This document shows, one piece after another, positions 17,631 through 26,338 of a DNA stretch of 64,000 nt. The position numbers and the translations under genes were made by a program. The stretch's first letter is position 1. Each line of letters begins with the position of its first letter. The notes beneath the pieces are model-generated. The model worked only from the letters and a program-made list of their open reading frames with translations, did not search any database and had not been told where the DNA came from. Source of the stretch: Adhaeretor mobilis (GTDB taxonomy: Bacteria; Planctomycetota; Planctomycetia; Pirellulales; Lacipirellulaceae); contig NZ_CP036263.1 of the NCBI RefSeq assembly GCF_007741515.1, forward strand, positions 5,815,178 through 5,879,177, written 5' to 3'.

Positions 17631-18989
17631 TTAGGATTCCAGCAATCCTTTGTAGTTCCGCATGACCAAGTGACTGTCAATTTTTTGTACAAGGTCAAAC
17701 GCCACGCTCACAGCAATCAGCAATCCGGTGCCGCCGTAGAAACTAGCCACCAAGGGTGAAACACCCACCGAGGCAGAGATCAGCGTGGGGATGATGGCCA
17801 CTAAGGCTAAGAAGCCGGCACCCACATACGTGATACGGAACATCACTTTTTCCAAATAATCGGCCGTCCGCTTACCCGGACGATAACCGGGAATGAACGA
17901 ACCGTAGTTCTTCAAGTTGTCTGAAACGTCTTTCGGATTGAACGTGATAGCGGTCCAAAAGAAGCAGAAGAAGTAAATCAGCGCGATGTAAGCCAGCACG
18001 TAGAGATACGAATTCTGCTGGAATGAATCAGCGAGGGTCCGCATGACCGCACCAAAGGTGCTATCGGGATCCTCGGAAAGCCTGCCCAACGAAGCGAACA
18101 GAATGCCGGGAATCATCATCAGGCTACTAGCGAAAATGATCGGCATAACGCCAGCCTGGTTAACTTTAAGCGGCAAGTACTGACGGGCACCGCCGAAGAC
18201 TTTGCGTCCTCGCACGTGCTTGGCACTTTGCATCGGAATTCGTCGCTGGCCGAGCGTGATATACACCACCCCGACTACCACCGCTAAGAACATGGTAGCA
18301 AGCAGGATGAGTTGCTCGATGCCGTACTGACCGCGCCCCCCTTCGAGTGACAGAGAAGCGTTGCCAATAAGCTCTGCACCAGCGGCGGGCATAGCCGCGA
18401 GGATGCCGGCCATGATCAACAGGCTGATGCCGTTGCCAATGCCGAACTCGTCGATCTGCTCGCCGATCCACATGAGGAACACGGTTCCTGCGGTCATCGT
18501 GAGCACGCTGATAATAATCCAACTGAACGGCAAGCCTCCGTCGATGAGATATTCTTCTTTCACCAGGCGCTGCGGAATCACGAAGGCGGTGATGTAGAGA
18601 TAGCTTTGGATCAAGCAAATTGCCACGGTCGCATAGCGCGTATATTCGTTGATTTTCTTACGTCCCGCTTCGCCCTCCTTCTGAAGTGCTTCGAGCGGCG
18701 GATAAACGCTGCCCATCAGCTGGAAGATAATCGAGGCGGAGATATAAGGCATAATCCCAAGACCAAAGATGGTGACCTGGGTGAGTTGGCTTGCCGATAG
18801 CATGGCGACTTGCTGGAAAGCTTTCGCTAGTCCGCCACCATCTTTACCGAAGGCTTCAATGGCTGTGGGATCGACGATCGGCAGTGGGACTTGAAAGCCC
18901 AGGCGATAGACGGCCAACAGGCCGAGCGTAAGAAGGATTTTCTTGCGTAGTTCGGTAATCTGCCAAACAACGCGGAGCTTTTCCCACAT
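17631..18989 (-). CDS. secY: Sec translocase subunit SecY
   Basis: 452 residues with about ten membrane segments; the channel of the Sec translocon. Diagnostic features: LGLLAVYRLGFQVPLP in segment 1, the plug region after it, FGLGIMPYISASIIFQLM, IGEQIDEFGIGNGISLLIM and the cytoplasmic loop FIPGYRPGKRTADYLEKVMF. Its partner SecE is encoded at 55657-56061. A 227-base spacer separates it from rplO, with repeat DNA inside. Confidence 0.97.
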   Translation of the reverse strand: MWEKLRVVWQITELRKKILLTLGLLAVYRLGFQVPLPIVDPTAIEAFGKDGGGLAKAFQQVAMLSASQLTQVTIFGLGIMPYISASIIFQLMGSVYPPLEALQKEGEAGRKKINEYTRYATVAICLIQSYLYITAFVIPQRLVKEEYLIDGGLPFSWIIISVLTMTAGTVFLMWIGEQIDEFGIGNGISLLIMAGILAAMPAAGAELIGNASLSLEGGRGQYGIEQLILLATMFLAVVVGVVYITLGQRRIPMQSAKHVRGRKVFGGARQYLPLKVNQAGVMPIIFASSLMMIPGILFASLGRLSEDPDSTFGAVMRTLADSFQQNSYLYVLAYIALIYFFCFFWTAITFNPKDVSDNLKNYGSFIPGYRPGKRTADYLEKVMFRITYVGAGFLALVAIIPTLISASVGVSPLVASFYGGTGLLIAVSVAFDLVQKIDSHLVMRNYKGLLES

Positions 18990-19091
18990 GACAAGTATCC
19001 TACCTAGTTTGTGAAATCAGCTGGGGGGAGTGTTTGTCTGCTTGCTGTTATTCCGAAGGGAGGCAAAGCCACCCCTCCCCGGCCGCTACCG

Positions 19092-19205
19092 CGTCCGACC
19101 CTCCCTGGAGGAGGAGGGTGATTTCATTCCGATAATAGTGTCTCTAATCCAACAACCGCGAGCCCATGCAACCCTCCCTTTGGGAGGGTCGGACGTTGTA
19201 CGGCC
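19092..19205. repeat. inverted CGTCCGACCCTCCC elements between rplO and secY
   Basis: The 14-base arm at 19092-19105 is the exact complement of 19192-19205. An inner hairpin (CCCTCCC TTT GGGAGGG) lies at 19182-19198. The element sits in the middle of a ribosomal operon, so the transcript will carry a long stem there. Confidence 0.7.
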
Positions 19206-19216
19206 GTGGAGGGCTA

Positions 19217-19732
19217 CTAAGCCTTGGCGGCCGCGGCCTTCTTGGCTTCCTTCTTCTCTCTCTTCTTGACTTCAACCGGCACCTTAGTGGCGAGCGTGAT
19301 CATTTCCGCGCCTGCCTTTTCGATTTTTTCTGCGGCGCTTTTGCTGAAGCGATGGGCTTGGATGGTGACCTTCTTAGTCAATTCCCCGTCGCCGAGTATT
19401 TTGAGGATGTCGAACCGGCCGCGGGCCAAGTTCTTAGCGGCCAGGGCACGGAGCGAGACTTCCTCGCCCGCTTCGAAATTCTCGTTGATCTGGCCAACAT
19501 TGACCACAGCAACTTTCAGTGCCCATTGGTTATTGAAGCCACGCTTGGGAACGCGGCGAACCAGCGGCATGGCACCGCCCTGGAACGTGGGCTTGCGAGA
19601 ATGGCCCGAGCGCGAACCCTGTCCATTGTGGCCGCGGCCCGAGGTCTTGCCGTGCCCAGAGCCTGGGCCCCGACCAATGCGTCTACGTTTTTTGTGACCG
19701 CGTATGCCGCGGTGGACGTCACTTAAATTCAT
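19217..19732 (-). CDS. rplO: ribosomal protein uL15
   Basis: 171 residues, slightly longer than usual because of a Lys/Ala-rich C-terminus ([19 protein letters not shown]). Diagnostic start [20 protein letters not shown] and the glycine-rich stretch [20 protein letters not shown]. The start codon overlaps the stop of rpsE by four bases, so the rpmD (L30) gene usually found between them is missing. Confidence 0.96.
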   Translation of the reverse strand: MNLSDVHRGIRGHKKRRRIGRGPGSGHGKTSGRGHNGQGSRSGHSRKPTFQGGAMPLVRRVPKRGFNNQWALKVAVVNVGQINENFEAGEEVSLRALAAKNLARGRFDILKILGDGELTKKVTIQAHRFSKSAAEKIEKAGAEMITLATKVPVEVKKREKKEAKKAAAAKA

Positions 19733-20316
19733 GAGAGGTTCACTCCACGGAGGCGTTCAACCTCGTGTTTGGGCCTGAGTTGCTGAAGCCCCGCGATGGT
19801 GGCTTTCACCAGCGAGACAGGATTGTTTGAGCCGAAGCTTTTGGTCAGGATGTCGTGAATGCCTGCTGCTTCGCAAACGGCACGCACAGCGGCGCCGGCG
19901 ATTACACCGGTACCAGGACCGGCGGGTACGAGCACCACTCGGGCGGCACCGAACTCGCCAATGACTTGATGCGGGATGGTGGACTCATCCATCGGGATTT
20001 CCACTTGGCTACGCATTCCCTCTTTGACCGCCTTTTCGACGCTCGGAGGAACTTCGTTGGCTTTGCCGTAACCCCAGCCGACCTTACCCTTGCCGTTACC
20101 AACCACCACCATGGCGGCAAAGCTAAAGCGCCGACCACCTTTCACGACGGCAGCGCAACGCTTGATCTTGACGACCTTCTCGATAAGTTCGCCGCGTTGC
20201 TTTTCTTCGTCTGACTTCTGAGGGCGACGACGACGCTTGCCGCCTTTGCCGTCAGGCTTACCGCCTGGCTTGCCAGCGTTTCTTGAATTCGAACTTGTGG
20301 GGGCGCCTGTGGACAC
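19729..20316 (-). CDS. rpsE: ribosomal protein uS5
   Basis: About 195 residues. The core from [20 protein letters not shown] through [20 protein letters not shown] to the C-terminal [14 protein letters not shown] is unmistakable. I set the start at a GTG (20316) with GGAG eight bases upstream; a TTG at 20364 would add 16 codons that lie inside a repeat element. The Gly/Lys/Arg-rich N-terminus ([20 protein letters not shown]) is an unusual basic extension. Confidence 0.93.
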   Translation of the reverse strand: MSTGAPTSSNSRNAGKPGGKPDGKGGKRRRRPQKSDEEKQRGELIEKVVKIKRCAAVVKGGRRFSFAAMVVVGNGKGKVGWGYGKANEVPPSVEKAVKEGMRSQVEIPMDESTIPHQVIGEFGAARVVLVPAGPGTGVIAGAAVRAVCEAAGIHDILTKSFGSNNPVSLVKATIAGLQQLRPKHEVERLRGVNLS

Positions 20317-20339
20317 GGGCGATACTCCGGATTTGAGCT

Positions 20340-20448
20340 TTGTAAGATCCGCTGGGCGGACCAAAGGTGATAGGTTCGTCTGTCTTGAATTGTTAATTGA
20401 TCGTGCGGGCTGGTCCGCATCGTTTGGTCCGCACAGCGGACCCTACGT
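20340..20448. repeat. inverted pair of GGTCCGC-AGCGGACC elements before rpsE
   Basis: The left copy (20342-20364 area, GATCCGCTGGGCGGACC) and the right copy (20426-20446, GGTCCGCACAGCGGACC plus CTAC) face each other across about 60 bases. Each copy is itself palindromic. They fill most of the rplR-rpsE spacer and abut the presumed rpsE start. Confidence 0.7.
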
Positions 20449-20454
20449 ACTTTC

Positions 20455-20820
20455 TTAAAACTCCAACCCGGCTTCACGAGCGGCTTCAGCGAGGGCAGCT
20501 ACTCGACCGTGGAACTTGGCGGCTCCGCGATCGAAGCGAACTAGCTTCACGCCGGCATCGGCGGCGCGTTGGGCGATCACCTTGCCGACTTCTTCCGCAG
20601 CAGCGACGTTGCCGCCGTACTTGATGCTCGACAGGCCTTTGTCAGCCGTCGAGGCGGAAACGAGCGTCTTGCCCTGTTCGTCGTCGATGATCTGAGCGCT
20701 GATGTTCTTGTGGCTGCGTGTGACGCACAAACGGGGACGCGTGGCGTCGCCGCGTAGACGCTTGCGGACGCGGAACGTGCGTCGCTGTCGCTGCTTGCCA
20801 ATGGCTTTTGCGTGTTTCAT
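20455..20820 (-). CDS. rplR: ribosomal protein uL18
   Basis: 121 residues, usual length. Binds 5S rRNA. Diagnostic text: [20 protein letters not shown] at the start, [20 protein letters not shown] in the middle and the end [20 protein letters not shown]. Start [14 protein letters not shown]. Confidence 0.96.
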   Translation of the reverse strand: MKHAKAIGKQRQRRTFRVRKRLRGDATRPRLCVTRSHKNISAQIIDDEQGKTLVSASTADKGLSSIKYGGNVAAAEEVGKVIAQRAADAGVKLVRFDRGAAKFHGRVAALAEAAREAGLEF

Positions 20821-20863
20821 GTGATTTTGCTTTCAAGACAACATCGGGATGATGTTGGTTAAC

Positions 20864-21406
20864 TTACTTAGCTGTCTTACCGGCCTTGCGGCGGACTTGT
20901 TCGCCTTCGTAGCGGACGCCTTTGCCCTTGTAAGGTTCTGGCTTGCGGACGGCACGAACTTCGGCGGCGAACTGGCCGACTTTTTGCTTATCGGTTCCTT
21001 TGACCACGACATGTGTTTGGTCGGGGCAACTGACGTCCAGTTCCTTAGGAATCTTCTTGTGAATCTCGTTGGCAAAGCCAACGCGAAGTTGCAGGGTGTC
21101 TCCCTGAATCGCGGCCAGGTAACCAACGCCGTGGATTTCGAGCTTCTTCTCGTAACCGTTAGTAACACCTTCAACCATGTTAGCAATCAAGGCGCGAGTC
21201 AAACCGTGCAGGGCACGTCCTTCGCGATCGTCTTTGTGTCGAGAGACGACGATTTCCTTGGCGTCGTCGTCGACCTTCACTTCCACTTCGGGACGATAGT
21301 CGAACGAAAGCTTACCGAGCTTGCCTTCGACATCCACGCTATTGCCAGCGACGTTCACTTTGACGCCATCAACAATCGGGATAGGTTTTTTTCCAATACG
21401 GGACAT
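20864..21406 (-). CDS. rplF: ribosomal protein uL6
   Basis: 180 residues, usual length, two copies of the L6 fold. Diagnostic text: MSRIGKKPIPIVDGVKVNVA at the start and EPYKGKGVRYEGEQVRRKAG near the end. Lies between rpsH and rplR. Confidence 0.97.
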   Translation of the reverse strand: MSRIGKKPIPIVDGVKVNVAGNSVDVEGKLGKLSFDYRPEVEVKVDDDAKEIVVSRHKDDREGRALHGLTRALIANMVEGVTNGYEKKLEIHGVGYLAAIQGDTLQLRVGFANEIHKKIPKELDVSCPDQTHVVVKGTDKQKVGQFAAEVRAVRKPEPYKGKGVRYEGEQVRRKAGKTAK

Positions 21407-21420
21407 TTTTTTTGGGGCCT

Positions 21421-21500
21421 TTGGCTATTGGCTGTTAGCTCTTGGCTGATGCGGTGGTTACGTTACTTAATGATTCAACAAGCTAGTAGCTCACTACTAA
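21421..21500. repeat. GGCTATTGGCTGTTAGC repeat in the rpsH-rplF spacer
   Basis: The spacer carries TTGGCTATTGGCTGTTAGCT, and facing it a second, diverged arm (AGCTAGTAGCTCACTACTA at about 21480). Same family as in most other spacers of this cluster. Confidence 0.6.
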
Positions 21501-21515
21501 TAGCTCACTACTCGC

Positions 21516-21917
21516 CTACCATAGTTCGCAGAGGACTTCGCCACCGAGTTTCTTTTGACGTGCTTCGCGGTCGCTAATCACGCCTCGGCTGGAGCTAATG
21601 ATCGAGATACCCAACCCGTTGAGGATGGGACGCAAGTCGTTCGCTCGGCTGTAAACACGTCGGCCCGGTGAGCTTACGCGTTTGATGTGGCGGATCACGC
21701 GTTCGCCGTTGGGGCCATACTTTAGGTCGATTCGTAGGTCTTTCACCGGGCGGCCATCAATGGCTTCCTCGGTCCAGTCCCAGATGTAGCCTTCGCGCTT
21801 GAGCACTTCGGCAACGCCACGCTTGACCTTGGAGAGTGGCATCGCCACCTCAGGTTTTTCTACGCTTACAGCATTGCGTATGCGGGTGAGCATGTCGGCG
21901 ATCGGGTCGGTCATCAT
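21516..21917 (-). CDS. rpsH: ribosomal protein uS8
   Basis: 133 residues, usual length. Diagnostic start MMTDPIADMLTRIRNAVSVE and end GISIISSSRGVISDREARQK. S8 represses the spc operon in enterobacteria; no leader site could be identified here. Confidence 0.97.
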   Translation of the reverse strand: MMTDPIADMLTRIRNAVSVEKPEVAMPLSKVKRGVAEVLKREGYIWDWTEEAIDGRPVKDLRIDLKYGPNGERVIRHIKRVSSPGRRVYSRANDLRPILNGLGISIISSSRGVISDREARQKKLGGEVLCELW

Positions 21918-22025
21918 TGCGGGTTCATTCCCCTACGTAGGGACGCTTGGTTGAATGTGAATCGTTGTTTTGGTTGTTTCTTTGCTACCGGCCGACTCTT
22001 TGCGTCGGAGTAGTTCTGACTATGT

Positions 22026-22211
22026 CTACCAACTGGCTTTTTTCACGCCGGGGATCAAACCCTTGTCAGCGAGACTGCGGAAGCAAATGCGGCAGATGCC
22101 GAACTTGCGATACACGGCACGGGGACGACCGCAGAGCTGGCAACGCGACTCGCGACGCGAAGAATACTTGGGCTCTCGGTTGGCCTTTGCGATTTTTGAT
22201 TTACTCGCCAC
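22026..22211 (-). CDS. rpsN: ribosomal protein uS14 (type Z)
   Basis: 61 residues, the short zinc-binding form. Start [20 protein letters not shown]; two CxxC pairs ([20 protein letters not shown]) bind zinc. The C-terminal [18 protein letters not shown] is diagnostic. Located between rplE and rpsH as usual. Confidence 0.97.
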   Translation of the reverse strand: MASKSKIAKANREPKYSSRRESRCQLCGRPRAVYRKFGICRICFRSLADKGLIPGVKKASW

Positions 22212-22272
22212 GGGGAATCCTCAGGTTTCAAGTTTGTGGAATGCTACGGAGGGCATTCCCTACATTTATTGA

Positions 22273-22830
22273 TTACGTTGCGGTTTCGGGAGTTTGGAAA
22301 GGCATGCCGAAGCCGCGGAGTAGTTCTCGTGATTCGTCGTCGGATCCGCCGGTGCAGCAAATGGCAATGTTCATGCCCTGCGGGCGGACGTACTTGTCTG
22401 GGTTGAGCTCGGGAAACACCAACTGTTCGGTCAGCCCCAAGCTGTAGTTGCCGTTGCCATCGAAGGCGGTGGGCTTCAGGCCGCGAAAGTCGCGAACACG
22501 AGGCAGTACCAACGAGATCAAGCGATCGAGAAATTCGTACATCCGTGGTCCGCGGAGCGTGACCTTGCAGCCGATGGCTTGGCCTTCGCGAAGCTTGAAT
22601 CCGGCTACACTCTGGCGAGCTTTGCAGATCTGCGGCTTTTGGCCGGTGATCTCGGTCATTGCGGAGACGGCTTCTTCAAGGTGCTTTTTATCGCTAATCG
22701 CCGAACCAACGCCCATGCTCACCACGATCTTATCGACCTTGGGCAAGTCCAAACGATTCTTGCGGCCGAGCTTCTCCTGGAGAGCTGGAAGCACTTGCTT
22801 GTCAAATTGTTCTTGTAGTCTGGGAGTCAT
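22273..22830 (-). CDS. rplE: ribosomal protein uL5
   Basis: 185 residues, usual length. Binds 5S rRNA and the P-site tRNA region. Diagnostic text: NRLDLPKVDKIVVSMGVGSA and the C-terminal MNIAICCTGGSDDESRELLR. Lies between rplX and rpsN. Confidence 0.97.
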   Translation of the reverse strand: MTPRLQEQFDKQVLPALQEKLGRKNRLDLPKVDKIVVSMGVGSAISDKKHLEEAVSAMTEITGQKPQICKARQSVAGFKLREGQAIGCKVTLRGPRMYEFLDRLISLVLPRVRDFRGLKPTAFDGNGNYSLGLTEQLVFPELNPDKYVRPQGMNIAICCTGGSDDESRELLRGFGMPFQTPETAT

Positions 22831-22840
22831 GGTTTAGCTC

Positions 22841-22915
22841 GTAGGGTCCGCTGTGCGGACCACAGAATTTGAATCCTGGTAGGTTTTACTCATCGGTCCG
22901 CATAGCGGACCCTAC
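22841..22915. repeat. perfect inverted pair of 21-bp GTAGGGTCCGC elements between rplX and rplE
   Basis: Copies at 22841-22861 and 22895-22915 face each other across 33 bases and match at all but one or two positions. Each copy holds its own GGTCCGC-AGCGGACC palindrome. They make up nearly the entire 86-base spacer. Confidence 0.8.
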
Positions 22916-22916
22916 A

Positions 22917-23264
22917 CTACTTCTTGGCATACTTGGCTTTGGCGGGTGCGATGTCGCCGGCGGACGCGTCGCAGCTTTTGCAGAAGCGTTCTTTCGCACC
23001 GTCGTCGGTATAGCGGGCACCCAGGCGGGTCTTCTTGCCGCAGCTTTCGCAAACGTAGGCAAGGTTGGACAACTGGATAGGCATCTCTTTGCTGAGCCGA
23101 CCACCCTGAGGGTGCTTCTGGCTCCGACGGACATGCTTGTACACGCGTGCGACGTTCTCGACGAGCGCTTTGCCCGTCTCGCGGTCGACCTGGATCACGC
23201 GACTTTGCGTTCCCCGGTCAGCGCCGGTAATTACTTGGACGGTGTCACCTGTTCTTATGAGCAT
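22917..23264 (-). CDS. rplX: ribosomal protein uL24
   Basis: 115 residues. KOW domain at the start (RTGDTVQVITGADRGTQSRV). The C-terminal part has two CxxC pairs (CESCGKKTRLGARY, FCKSCD), a zinc-ribbon seen in a subset of bacterial L24. Its start lies two bases after the rplN stop, so the two are surely co-translated. Confidence 0.96.
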   Translation of the reverse strand: MLIRTGDTVQVITGADRGTQSRVIQVDRETGKALVENVARVYKHVRRSQKHPQGGRLSKEMPIQLSNLAYVCESCGKKTRLGARYTDDGAKERFCKSCDASAGDIAPAKAKYAKK

Positions 23265-23266
23265 TG

Positions 23267-23635
23267 CTAAACTACCTCGCTCGCGAGACTAACGATCTTC
23301 ATGAAGCGTCGCTCGCGTAATTCACGGGCCACGGCACCAAAGATGCGCGTGCCACGGGGGTTGTTGTCTTTGTCGATCAGTACGATCGCATTGCTGTCGA
23401 ATCGTACGTAGCTACCATCGGCACGTCGCGTGGGGGCTTTTGTCCGCACGATGACGCCACGAATGACGGCCTTCTTCTTCACTTCGCTGCCTGGGATAAC
23501 GCTCTTTACGCTGCAGACGATCACGTCGCCAATCTGGGCAAAGCGGCGTTTGCTACCCCCGAGGACCTTGATGCACATGACTTCCTTGGCACCAGTGTTG
23601 TCCGCGACTGCGAGGCGGGATTGCATTTGAATCAT
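23267..23635 (-). CDS. rplN: ribosomal protein uL14
   Basis: 122 residues, usual length. Diagnostic start [20 protein letters not shown] and later [20 protein letters not shown]. Binds at the subunit interface of 50S. Confidence 0.97.
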   Translation of the reverse strand: MIQMQSRLAVADNTGAKEVMCIKVLGGSKRRFAQIGDVIVCSVKSVIPGSEVKKKAVIRGVIVRTKAPTRRADGSYVRFDSNAIVLIDKDNNPRGTRIFGAVARELRERRFMKIVSLASEVV

Positions 23636-23706
23636 GGATGAACTCGGTACTATTTTTGACGTTTCTTATCGGCACAGAGTATGACTTCTGGCAGCAAGCG
23701 TAACGG

Positions 23707-24117
23707 CTAGTCTTCTGTAGTGGTTGTTTCTTCAGCGGAAGCTTCCGTTGCAGGTGCTTCAGCAACGGGCTCGGGCTTGTTGGTTTTGTGGTCTTTCTCG
23801 CGAGCTTCATCGATCTCAGCGACGCGGGCTTCTTCCAGCTTGGCGGCGGCACGCATCGCGGTGATATCGACCGCTTGGCTCTTCGAGACAACGCGGACTA
23901 AATCCCAACGCTTGGTCTTGCTGCGCGGTGGGCATTCAATGATATCGACGGTGTCGCCAAGGCCGGACTCGTTCTCTTCGTCATGCACGTAGCATACGGT
24001 CTTGCCGTGAATGAACTTGCCGTACTTGGGGTGACGCGTGAGTCGCTTGATTTCGACGCGACGTGTTTTGTCGCACTTATCGCTCATCACGACGCCGGTG
24101 AGTTGTTTCTTAGGCAT
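23707..24117 (-). CDS. rpsQ: ribosomal protein uS17 with C-terminal extension
   Basis: 136 residues against the usual 80-90. The core (LTGVVMSDKCDKTRRVEIKR, then HPKYGKFIHGKTVCYVHDEE) is normal. After WDLVRVVSKSQAVDI the protein continues for about 50 residues, first helical and charged (AAAKLEEARVAEIDEAREKD), then a Pro/Ala/Thr/Glu tail. The tail composition is like that of L17 in the same cluster. Confidence 0.95.
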   Translation of the reverse strand: MPKKQLTGVVMSDKCDKTRRVEIKRLTRHPKYGKFIHGKTVCYVHDEENESGLGDTVDIIECPPRSKTKRWDLVRVVSKSQAVDITAMRAAAKLEEARVAEIDEAREKDHKTNKPEPVAEAPATEASAEETTTTED

Positions 24118-24180
24118 GCTGGATTCTTGGGTCTGGGGCTCTTGGCTGCTGTGCTCTTGCCTTGCGGAGAGCCGCTTGCG

Positions 24181-24405
24181 TTAACTTGCGGAGGCTGCTG
24201 CTTCCTTGGTTTGTTTCTGCTGTCTCTCGGTTTGAATTGTCTTAACGCGGGCGATCAGACGACGCTGACGACGCAACTCGCTGGGAGCGTCAAGCTTTTC
24301 GGTTTGTGACTGCACACGCAGGCGAAACAAGTTTTCGGCAGCTTCTTTGAGGGTTAGCTCAAGCTGCTCGTCGCTCATGTCGCGTAGTTCTTTGTTATGG
24401 ACCAT
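24181..24405 (-). CDS. rpmC: ribosomal protein uL29
   Basis: 74 residues, usual length. Diagnostic LRDMSDEQLELTLKEAAENL and the helix LRRQRRLIARVKTIQTERQQ. Forms the exit-tunnel rim with L23. Lies between rplP and rpsQ. Confidence 0.95.
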   Translation of the reverse strand: MVHNKELRDMSDEQLELTLKEAAENLFRLRVQSQTEKLDAPSELRRQRRLIARVKTIQTERQQKQTKEAAASAS

Positions 24406-24475
24406 TTTTTTCTACCGTTGGTATCTCTACCGTTGTTCAACCGACGGCTGACGCCTGTCGGCCAGGGAACAGTAC

Positions 24476-24886
24476 TTAGTTTCTCTTAACCATACGAACA
24501 CGGACGGGCATCTTGTGGGCTAGTCGGGCGAAGCAAACCTTGGCCGCCGCTTCGCTCACACCGCTTAGTTCGTACAACATCGAGCCGGGCCGCACGACGG
24601 CCGCCCAGTAATCGGGTTCTCCCTTACCTTTACCCATGCGGGTTTCCAGCGGGATGGAAGTAATTGACTTGTGTGGAAAGATGCGAATGTACAACTTTCC
24701 TTCGCCACGGATGTATTGCTGGGCAGCGATACGGCCTGCTTCGATCGTTGCGGCGCTAATCCATCCGCCCTCCATCGACTGGAGACCGAAATCGCCGAAG
24801 ACAACCGTGTTGCCGCGGGATGCGCTACCTCTTATACGACCTCTTTGGCTTTTTCTGTGTTTGACCCTCTTGGGCATCAGCGCCAT
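24476..24886 (-). CDS. rplP: ribosomal protein uL16
   Basis: 136 residues from the ATG at 24886 ([20 protein letters not shown]), with GAGGA nine bases upstream; a second ATG is at 24877. Diagnostic end [20 protein letters not shown]. The first 20 codons overlap, in a different frame, the last codons of rpsC, so the two genes share about 62 bases. Confidence 0.96.
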   Translation of the reverse strand: MALMPKRVKHRKSQRGRIRGSASRGNTVVFGDFGLQSMEGGWISAATIEAGRIAAQQYIRGEGKLYIRIFPHKSITSIPLETRMGKGKGEPDYWAAVVRPGSMLYELSGVSEAAAKVCFARLAHKMPVRVRMVKRN

Positions 24887-25520
24887 CGGCTTGGTCCTCG
24901 AACATACCTTGGTTGATCCATACTTGAATACCAATATGGCCCTGTGCCGTCTTGGCTTCGACAATACCGTAATCGATCTTTGCTCGCAAAGTGCTGAGCG
25001 GAATCGACCCGGAAATCTGCTTCTCTCGGCGAGCCATTTCGGCACCGCCGAGTCGACCTGCTAATTGAATCTTGATGCCTTTGGCACCCGCCTCCATGGT
25101 TTGTTCCATGGCACGCTTCATCGTGCGGCGGAAGCCGGCTCGTTTGACGAGCTGCTCGGCAATATCTTCGGCCACCAGTTGAGCTTGCAGCTCAGGGCGA
25201 CCCACCTCTTCAATTTTGATGTTGATGCGACGACCCACCAGGGCTTGCAGCTCGTCCTGCAGTTGCTCGACCTCGGTACCTTTGCGGCCGATGATCACAC
25301 CCGGGCGGGCGGCGTACAGGATAACCTTCACTTCGTCGCGTGTCCGTTCGATCTCCACCTTCGGGATGCCGGCAAACTTGTACTTCGCGTGAACGTACTT
25401 GCGAATCTTTTGATCTTCGATCAGCAGCTCAGCGAAGTCCTTCTTCGAAGCATACCAGCGGCTCTTCCAGTCGAGCATAACGCCCGTGCGGAAACCAATT
25501 GGATTGACTTTTTGACCCAT
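24825..25520 (-). CDS. rpsC: ribosomal protein uS3
   Basis: 231 residues. The start at 25520 ([20 protein letters not shown]) is fixed by homology; the open frame upstream lies in repeat DNA. KH domain near [20 protein letters not shown]. The C-terminal tail [20 protein letters not shown] is variable and overlaps the start of rplP. Confidence 0.97.
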   Translation of the reverse strand: MGQKVNPIGFRTGVMLDWKSRWYASKKDFAELLIEDQKIRKYVHAKYKFAGIPKVEIERTRDEVKVILYAARPGVIIGRKGTEVEQLQDELQALVGRRINIKIEEVGRPELQAQLVAEDIAEQLVKRAGFRRTMKRAMEQTMEAGAKGIKIQLAGRLGGAEMARREKQISGSIPLSTLRAKIDYGIVEAKTAQGHIGIQVWINQGMFEDQADGADAQEGQTQKKPKRSYKR

Positions 25521-25527
25521 AGTTTTG

Positions 25528-25606
25528 GGGCTGTTGGCTGTTGGCGTTGACTGTTGGCTGGAGGTGACTCCGGCCAATAGCTGAATGGCCAATGGCTAAT
25601 AGCTTT
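25528..25606. repeat. GGCTGTTGGC inverted arms in the rplV-rpsC spacer
   Basis: Left arm GGGGCTGTTGGCTGTTGGC at about 25528-25546 faces the right arm CCAATAGCTGAATGGCCAAT at about 25575, reading as its near-complement. The spacer is almost wholly made of this element. Confidence 0.65.
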
Positions 25607-25608
25607 TC

Positions 25609-25935
25609 CTATTCAATGGCGATGTGGATGTGTGCGAAACGTTTCTTAATAATGTGTGCCATGCCGCGGGCGCGGGGGCGAACTCTCTTGAACATGGGGC
25701 CGCCGTCGATGCGGGCTTCAGTAACTCGCAGACCGGCGATATTTGGGGCTCGCAGGTCTTCCGCATTGCCGAGGGCACTCTTGAGAACCTTCTCAAGCAT
25801 GCGTGCACCGCGCTGTGGCTGAAACTTCAGGATCGCCAGAGCGTCATCGACTCGCTGTCCGCGAATTAATGTGGCAAGCGGGCGTACCTTGGTAGCGCTG
25901 ATGCGGGCGTGTTTGTGGTGTGCTGTGTAGGCCAT
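25609..25935 (-). CDS. rplV: ribosomal protein uL22
   Basis: 108 residues, usual length. Diagnostic ARISATKVRPLATLIRGQRV and the tunnel loop GPMFKRVRPRARGMAHIIKK, where macrolide resistance changes occur in other bacteria. Start MAYTAHHKHARIS. Confidence 0.97.
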   Translation of the reverse strand: MAYTAHHKHARISATKVRPLATLIRGQRVDDALAILKFQPQRGARMLEKVLKSALGNAEDLRAPNIAGLRVTEARIDGGPMFKRVRPRARGMAHIIKKRFAHIHIAIE

Positions 25936-25987
25936 GATTCACTATTTTCAACTGCTGGGTTTAGCTGCTGGGCTTTTGGGCTGCAGG

Positions 25988-26257
25988 CTATTTCTTGCCC
26001 TTGCCGCCGTGTCCACGGAAATTGCGTGTCGGTGAGAACTCGCCAAGCTTGTGGCCGACCATGTCCTCAGTGACTGAGACTTTCAAATGTTGTTTACCGT
26101 TGTGGACCATGAACGTGTGGCCGACGAACTCAGGAACAATCGTGCAAGCACGTGCCCAAGTAGTAATCGGCTCTTTCAAGCCCGTATCGTTTTGCTTCTC
26201 TACCTTGAGGTAGAGCTTCAAATCGACGTAAGGTCCTTTTTTAAGTGATCGTCCCAT
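25988..26257 (-). CDS. rpsS: ribosomal protein uS19
   Basis: 89 residues, usual length. Diagnostic [20 protein letters not shown] and [20 protein letters not shown]. Contacts S13 in the 30S head. Confidence 0.97.
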   Translation of the reverse strand: MGRSLKKGPYVDLKLYLKVEKQNDTGLKEPITTWARACTIVPEFVGHTFMVHNGKQHLKVSVTEDMVGHKLGEFSPTRNFRGHGGKGKK

Positions 26258-26261
26258 GTTT

Positions 26262-26338
26262 TGGCTCTTAGCTGTTAGCTCTTGGCCATTGGCTTTTCAA
26301 CTGCCGGCCAACAGCCAACAGACAACAGCCAATAGCTA
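26262..26338. repeat. GGCTGTTAGC inverted arms in the rplB-rpsS spacer
   Basis: Left arm TTAGCTGTTAGCTCTTGGCC (about 26268-26287) faces GGCCAACAGCCAACAG... at 26305-26335. The arms are imperfect complements able to form a long hairpin directly upstream of the rpsS start on one side and at the rplB stop on the other. Confidence 0.7.
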
